8,347 bases of DNA, taken from the NCBI GenBank assembly GCA_900321955.1, contig ONXX01000101.1, positions 1-8,347 of the forward strand. Direction: 5' to 3'. The notes under the pieces are model-generated. The model saw nothing but the letters and a program-made list of their open reading frames with translations. It had not been told where the DNA came from and searched no databases. The position numbers and the translations under genes are program-made. Every line of letters begins with the position of its first letter. Position 1 is the stretch's first letter. This DNA comes from an uncultured Bacillota bacterium. Its GTDB lineage: Bacteria > Bacillota_I > Bacilli_A > Erysipelotrichales > Erysipelotrichaceae. Below are positions 6,057-8,347 of this stretch, piece after piece.

Positions 6057-6800
6057 AATCATCAAATTTTGCCTCGTGCATCCACAGATAGGCTTCATCC
6101 TCATTGCGGGTCGTCTGAAGCCAAGGATCACCCGGCAGATGACGGATCATCCAGACCGTATACATCTGGAAGCCGGGTTGTCGACGCTCTTATAGACATC
6201 GTCACCGACAAAGCTGGCACCGAAACCTTCCGGACGGTCGAACTTGAAGTAGTAAAGCTCCGGCTGCGGATGGCGGTGCGGCAGGAAACCGGACCAGTTG
6301 CCGCGATCATTCAACACTTCGCCCAAGACCATGTTGGACCAAGGGGCAATGTCCTTATCGAAGATCGTATTGACTCTTCTCTTGGCAGTGTTGCCGAACT
6401 TGCCGACACAGGAATAGGACCACGGGGCATCTTCCGGCGTGTAGAGTCTGGAATCAAAGATCGTGTCGTTCTTCGTGCACTGAACCAGGATCTCCGCATC
6501 GCTCAAAGCTTTAACTTCGACCTTCTTGCCCGAACATACATGCAAGGCGTACGGACCATCGGTAAAGACGTCCTTGCGGTATGCCTTTTCACACTTGCCG
6601 TCATAGACAAATTCCACTTCCCCCGACATCAGTAAGAAAGCGGTCTCTTCGCCGTTTCTTTCAAAAGATCTTGTCTGATCCTTCTTCATCCGATAGACGC
6701 GGACATCCATCATCATCTCTGAATACTCGTTGTCATACGTCGTCAGGATCTCTTCGCCGTTTTCATCAAACTGCGGATAACCGAAATTCTTCTTTTCCAT
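6055..6800 (-). pseudogene. iolB: IolB/KduI-family 5-deoxy-glucuronate isomerase-like gene, frameshifted with internal loss
   Basis: IolB is a cupin-type metal isomerase that converts 5-deoxy-glucuronate in inositol breakdown. Relatives act on other sugars. The ORF begins at ATG 6798-6800 with AGGAAGGG 6 bases upstream. It shows family sequence through GNWSGFLPHRHPQPELYYF (metal ligands H175, H177, E181) and GFGASFVGDDVYKSVDN (about 192-208), then runs into unrelated PASRCIRSG and stops at 6147-6149. In the next frame the family sequence resumes at PGFQMYTVWMIRHLPGDPW (from 6177) and continues through EDEAYLWMHEAKFDD to a stop at 6055-6057. From memory of relatives, about 16 residues between KSVDN and PGFQ are missing, including a Gly-Gly-x-x-His-Pro type segment expected to hold the fourth metal-binding His. 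The real product would be inactive unless this is an assembly error. It follows the transketolase C subunit by 2 bases. A sugar other than the inositol intermediate is possible. Confidence 0.85.
6172..6185 (-). other. Frame-breaking junction in the iolB-like gene
   Basis: On the minus strand GTCGACAACCCGGCTTCCAG joins the Val-Asp-Asn end of the upstream frame to the Pro-Gly-Phe-Gln start of the downstream frame. If the usual family segment was lost, the deletion is about 49 bases, a length that is not a multiple of three. No slippery heptamer is present, so programmed frameshifting would not repair it. Confidence 0.7.
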
Positions 6801-6802
6801 TT

Positions 6803-7771
6803 TTATCCCTTCCTCTTCATTGCTTTTTTTACAGCAGCGACGATATCGTCACTGGTCATTTCATATTCTTTTTCCAAAACTTCCTGCAAAGCCGTCTGGC
6901 CGAAGCGGTCCTGGATACCGATGAATTCCTGCGGCACCGGACACTTCCTTGTTAAGACGTTGGCCACTGCCGAACCCAGACCGCAGGAGACCAGATGGTT
7001 CTCGGCCGTCACGATGCAGCCGCATTCTTTTGCCGCTTTGACAATGGTCTCTTCATCCAAAGGCTTCCAGGTAAACATGTCGATGACCCGGACATGAACG
7101 CCTTCCTTTTCCAGTTTCTCTTTCGCTTCCAGGGCGTTATTGACCATGATGCCCGAACAGATGATCGCGGCATCCCTTCCTTCGGTTAAGGTCAAAGCCT
7201 TTCCGATCGTGAACGAAGAACCATCCGCGTAGACCGGTTTGAAGCCTCTTCGTATTAAACGCAGGTAGGAAAGTCGATCGTCCTTGGCCAGCTGTTTTAC
7301 CAGGCTGTTTACCTGGCTGTAATCACAGGGATCCAGCACCACCGCTCCCGGAATCTCCAGATACAATCCGGCATCCTCAAACGGCATGTGGGTCGCACCG
7401 TTGACCCCGGCCGTCACACCCGGATCGGTACCGATCACATGGATGCCCAGATTGGAATAGGCACTGGAGATGAAGATCTGATCAAAGATTCGCCTTCCCG
7501 CAAAGACCCCGAAGGTGTGTAAGAACGGGATCATCCCGGTCGCCTTCAAGCCTGCCGCCATGGCAGCCGCATTGGCTTCCGCAATGCCGGCGTTGATGAC
7601 TCTATCCGGATAGGCGTCTTTCAATTTGCCGCCGCCGACGCAGCCTAACAAATCGCAGTCGATGTGAATGATCCTTGGATCCTCCTTCATCAGCTCATAC
7701 ATCGCATCGACGTAGCCTTCGCGGCAATTTCTTGTATCCATGCTGTGATCGCAGATCAATGTATAGCTCAT
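6803..7771 (-). CDS. Transketolase C-terminal subunit (split transketolase), 322 aa
   Basis: This is the pyrimidine-binding plus C-terminal half of a two-subunit ThDP enzyme that moves a two-carbon ketol unit between sugars. Visible features are the DPRIIHIDCDL strand (31-41), YPDRVINAGIAEAN with the cofactor-activating Glu at E65, the core MIPFLHTFGVFAGRRIFDQI (80-99), GVNGATHMPFED (122-133, substrate-contacting His H128), and a C-terminal domain from about 187 (IGKALTLTEGRDAAIICSG) to the end. The length is normal for the split form. The start is ATG 7769-7771, with GGGAGG 7 bases upstream (7779-7784), overlapping the stop of the N subunit as ATGA. The tight overlap points to 1:1 production of a heteromeric enzyme. 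The isomerase gene follows after 2 bases. The DCDLLGCVGGGK region differs from what I recall of pentose-phosphate enzymes, so the substrate may not be a pentose phosphate. Family is firm; substrate is open. Confidence 0.92.
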   Translation of the reverse strand: MSYTLICDHSMDTRNCREGYVDAMYELMKEDPRIIHIDCDLLGCVGGGKLKDAYPDRVINAGIAEANAAAMAAGLKATGMIPFLHTFGVFAGRRIFDQIFISSAYSNLGIHVIGTDPGVTAGVNGATHMPFEDAGLYLEIPGAVVLDPCDYSQVNSLVKQLAKDDRLSYLRLIRRGFKPVYADGSSFTIGKALTLTEGRDAAIICSGIMVNNALEAKEKLEKEGVHVRVIDMFTWKPLDEETIVKAAKECGCIVTAENHLVSCGLGSAVANVLTRKCPVPQEFIGIQDRFGQTALQEVLEKEYEMTSDDIVAAVKKAMKRKG

Positions 7772-8347
7772 CGTAATTCCTCCCTCAAAGCATCAAGATC
7801 CGCCTGCGCCTTTTGGATCGCTTCATCCCAGAATGCTTTGTCGGCATGAGTGGAGTGTTCACCGCTTTTTTCCGCAAAGGTTCCTTTTCCTTTGATCGTA
7901 TTGAGTATCAGAACACTGGGACTTCCCTTGTGATCCTTTGCCTCATACAAAGCATTTCGTATCTCTTCAATATCGTTGCCGTCTTTGACATCGATGACGT
8001 TCCAGCCAAAGGCATCAAACTTTGCCCCGATGCCCTTGCCATGGGACATGACATCCTTTACGGCGCCATCCAATTGCCTACCGTTGTTGTCCACCAGACA
8101 GATCAGATGATCGAGTTTATAGTGGGCGGCAAACTGGGCAGCTTCCCAGACTTCGCCCTCGTCTGCTTCCCCATCCCCGACAAAGACATAGACGTAGGAA
8201 TCAATGCCCTGCATGCGGTTGCCCAAAGCGGCACCGCAGGCTTCCGAGATCCCCTGGCCCAAAGAACCCGCCGTCAGATCGACACCGATCGTCTTCGTGC
8301 GGTCGGTATGGGACGGGAAATTCGTCTTATAATGATTGAGCGTATAG
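7768..8347 (-). CDS. Transketolase N-terminal subunit (split transketolase), partial at window edge
   Basis: This is the diphosphate-binding half of the enzyme, running off the right edge; 192 codons are visible and about 80 more are expected. The open frame continues to 8347 with YTLNHYKTNFPSHTDRTK, so the TTG at 8260-8262 is an internal Leu and not a start. Landmarks are GVDLTAGSLGQGISEACG, the ThDP/metal motif GDGEADEGEVWEA ending at Asn in CLVDNNGRQLDG, FDAFGWNVIDV and NTIKGKGTFAE. The usual GHPD is SHTD here, and the usual Trp-His-Gly after the KGKG segment is replaced by GEHSTHAD, which may reflect a different substrate. The stop TGA (7768-7770) overlaps the start of the C subunit by four bases. 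The promoter and any further upstream genes of the unit lie outside the window. Confidence 0.92.
   Translation of the reverse strand, partial: YTLNHYKTNFPSHTDRTKTIGVDLTAGSLGQGISEACGAALGNRMQGIDSYVYVFVGDGEADEGEVWEAAQFAAHYKLDHLICLVDNNGRQLDGAVKDVMSHGKGIGAKFDAFGWNVIDVKDGNDIEEIRNALYEAKDHKGSPSVLILNTIKGKGTFAEKSGEHSTHADKAFWDEAIQKAQADLDALREELR

Noticed and set aside
6147..6182. Programmed ribosomal frameshifting in the isomerase gene
   Set aside because: There is no slippery heptamer at the junction, and conserved residues are missing as well as the frame being changed, so a shift would not restore a normal protein.
6069..6635. A 188-residue plus-strand open frame over the isomerase gene
   Set aside because: It is antisense to clear IolB-family sequence, has no ribosome binding site that I can see and no domain features; it is a shadow of codon bias.
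8260..8262. TTG as the start of the transketolase N subunit
   Set aside because: The frame stays open to the window edge with family sequence upstream, so this Leu is internal to TAGSLGQG.

Overview
The window looks like chromosomal DNA of a low-to-mid GC member of the Bacillota (Firmicutes), perhaps Erysipelotrichales or Lachnospiraceae. The reasons are strong GGAGG-type ribosome binding sites, short intergenic gaps with rho-independent terminators, an OatA-type acyltransferase, a hybrid kinase of a style common in gut Firmicutes, and a split transketolase. The genus is not certain. Every supported gene lies on the minus strand, so transcription runs from high to low coordinates. No RNA gene, IS element, CRISPR array or phage module was seen.

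Layout in transcription order. (A) 8347-6055: a split transketolase (N subunit cut by the window edge, then a complete C subunit) followed by an IolB/KduI-family sugar isomerase, with overlapping or nearly touching genes and a terminator at 6026-6056. The isomerase gene is broken: near 6177 the frame changes and a conserved stretch, expected to carry a metal-binding His, is missing. (B) 6002-5583: a single HIT-family protein, ending at a hairpin (5524-5546). (C) 5512-2635: a large membrane acyltransferase with a C-terminal SGNH esterase-type domain and, apparently, a second decayed SGNH copy. It is followed 4 bases later by a PlsC-type lysophosphatidate acyltransferase, and the unit ends at a terminator at 2621-2641. 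(D) 2559 to the left edge: a small XRE-type regulator whose promoter carries an imperfect palindrome, overlapping a membrane-bound hybrid histidine kinase. The kinase gene is also broken: the sensor half (2327-1233) and the PAS/HisKA/HATPase/receiver half (1279 to beyond base 1) are in different frames, and the kinase half has no start of its own.

How it fits together: unit A handles C2-ketol transfer on a sugar together with an isomerase. An inositol-type role or a sulfoquinovose (transketolase-type sulfoglycolysis) role are both possible; the window does not decide. Unit C modifies the envelope or membrane lipids. Unit D is a sensory/regulatory unit. The most notable observations are the two similar short frame-breaking losses in otherwise intact genes, the tandem SGNH architecture with a lost nucleophile, and the palindrome inside the XRE promoter.
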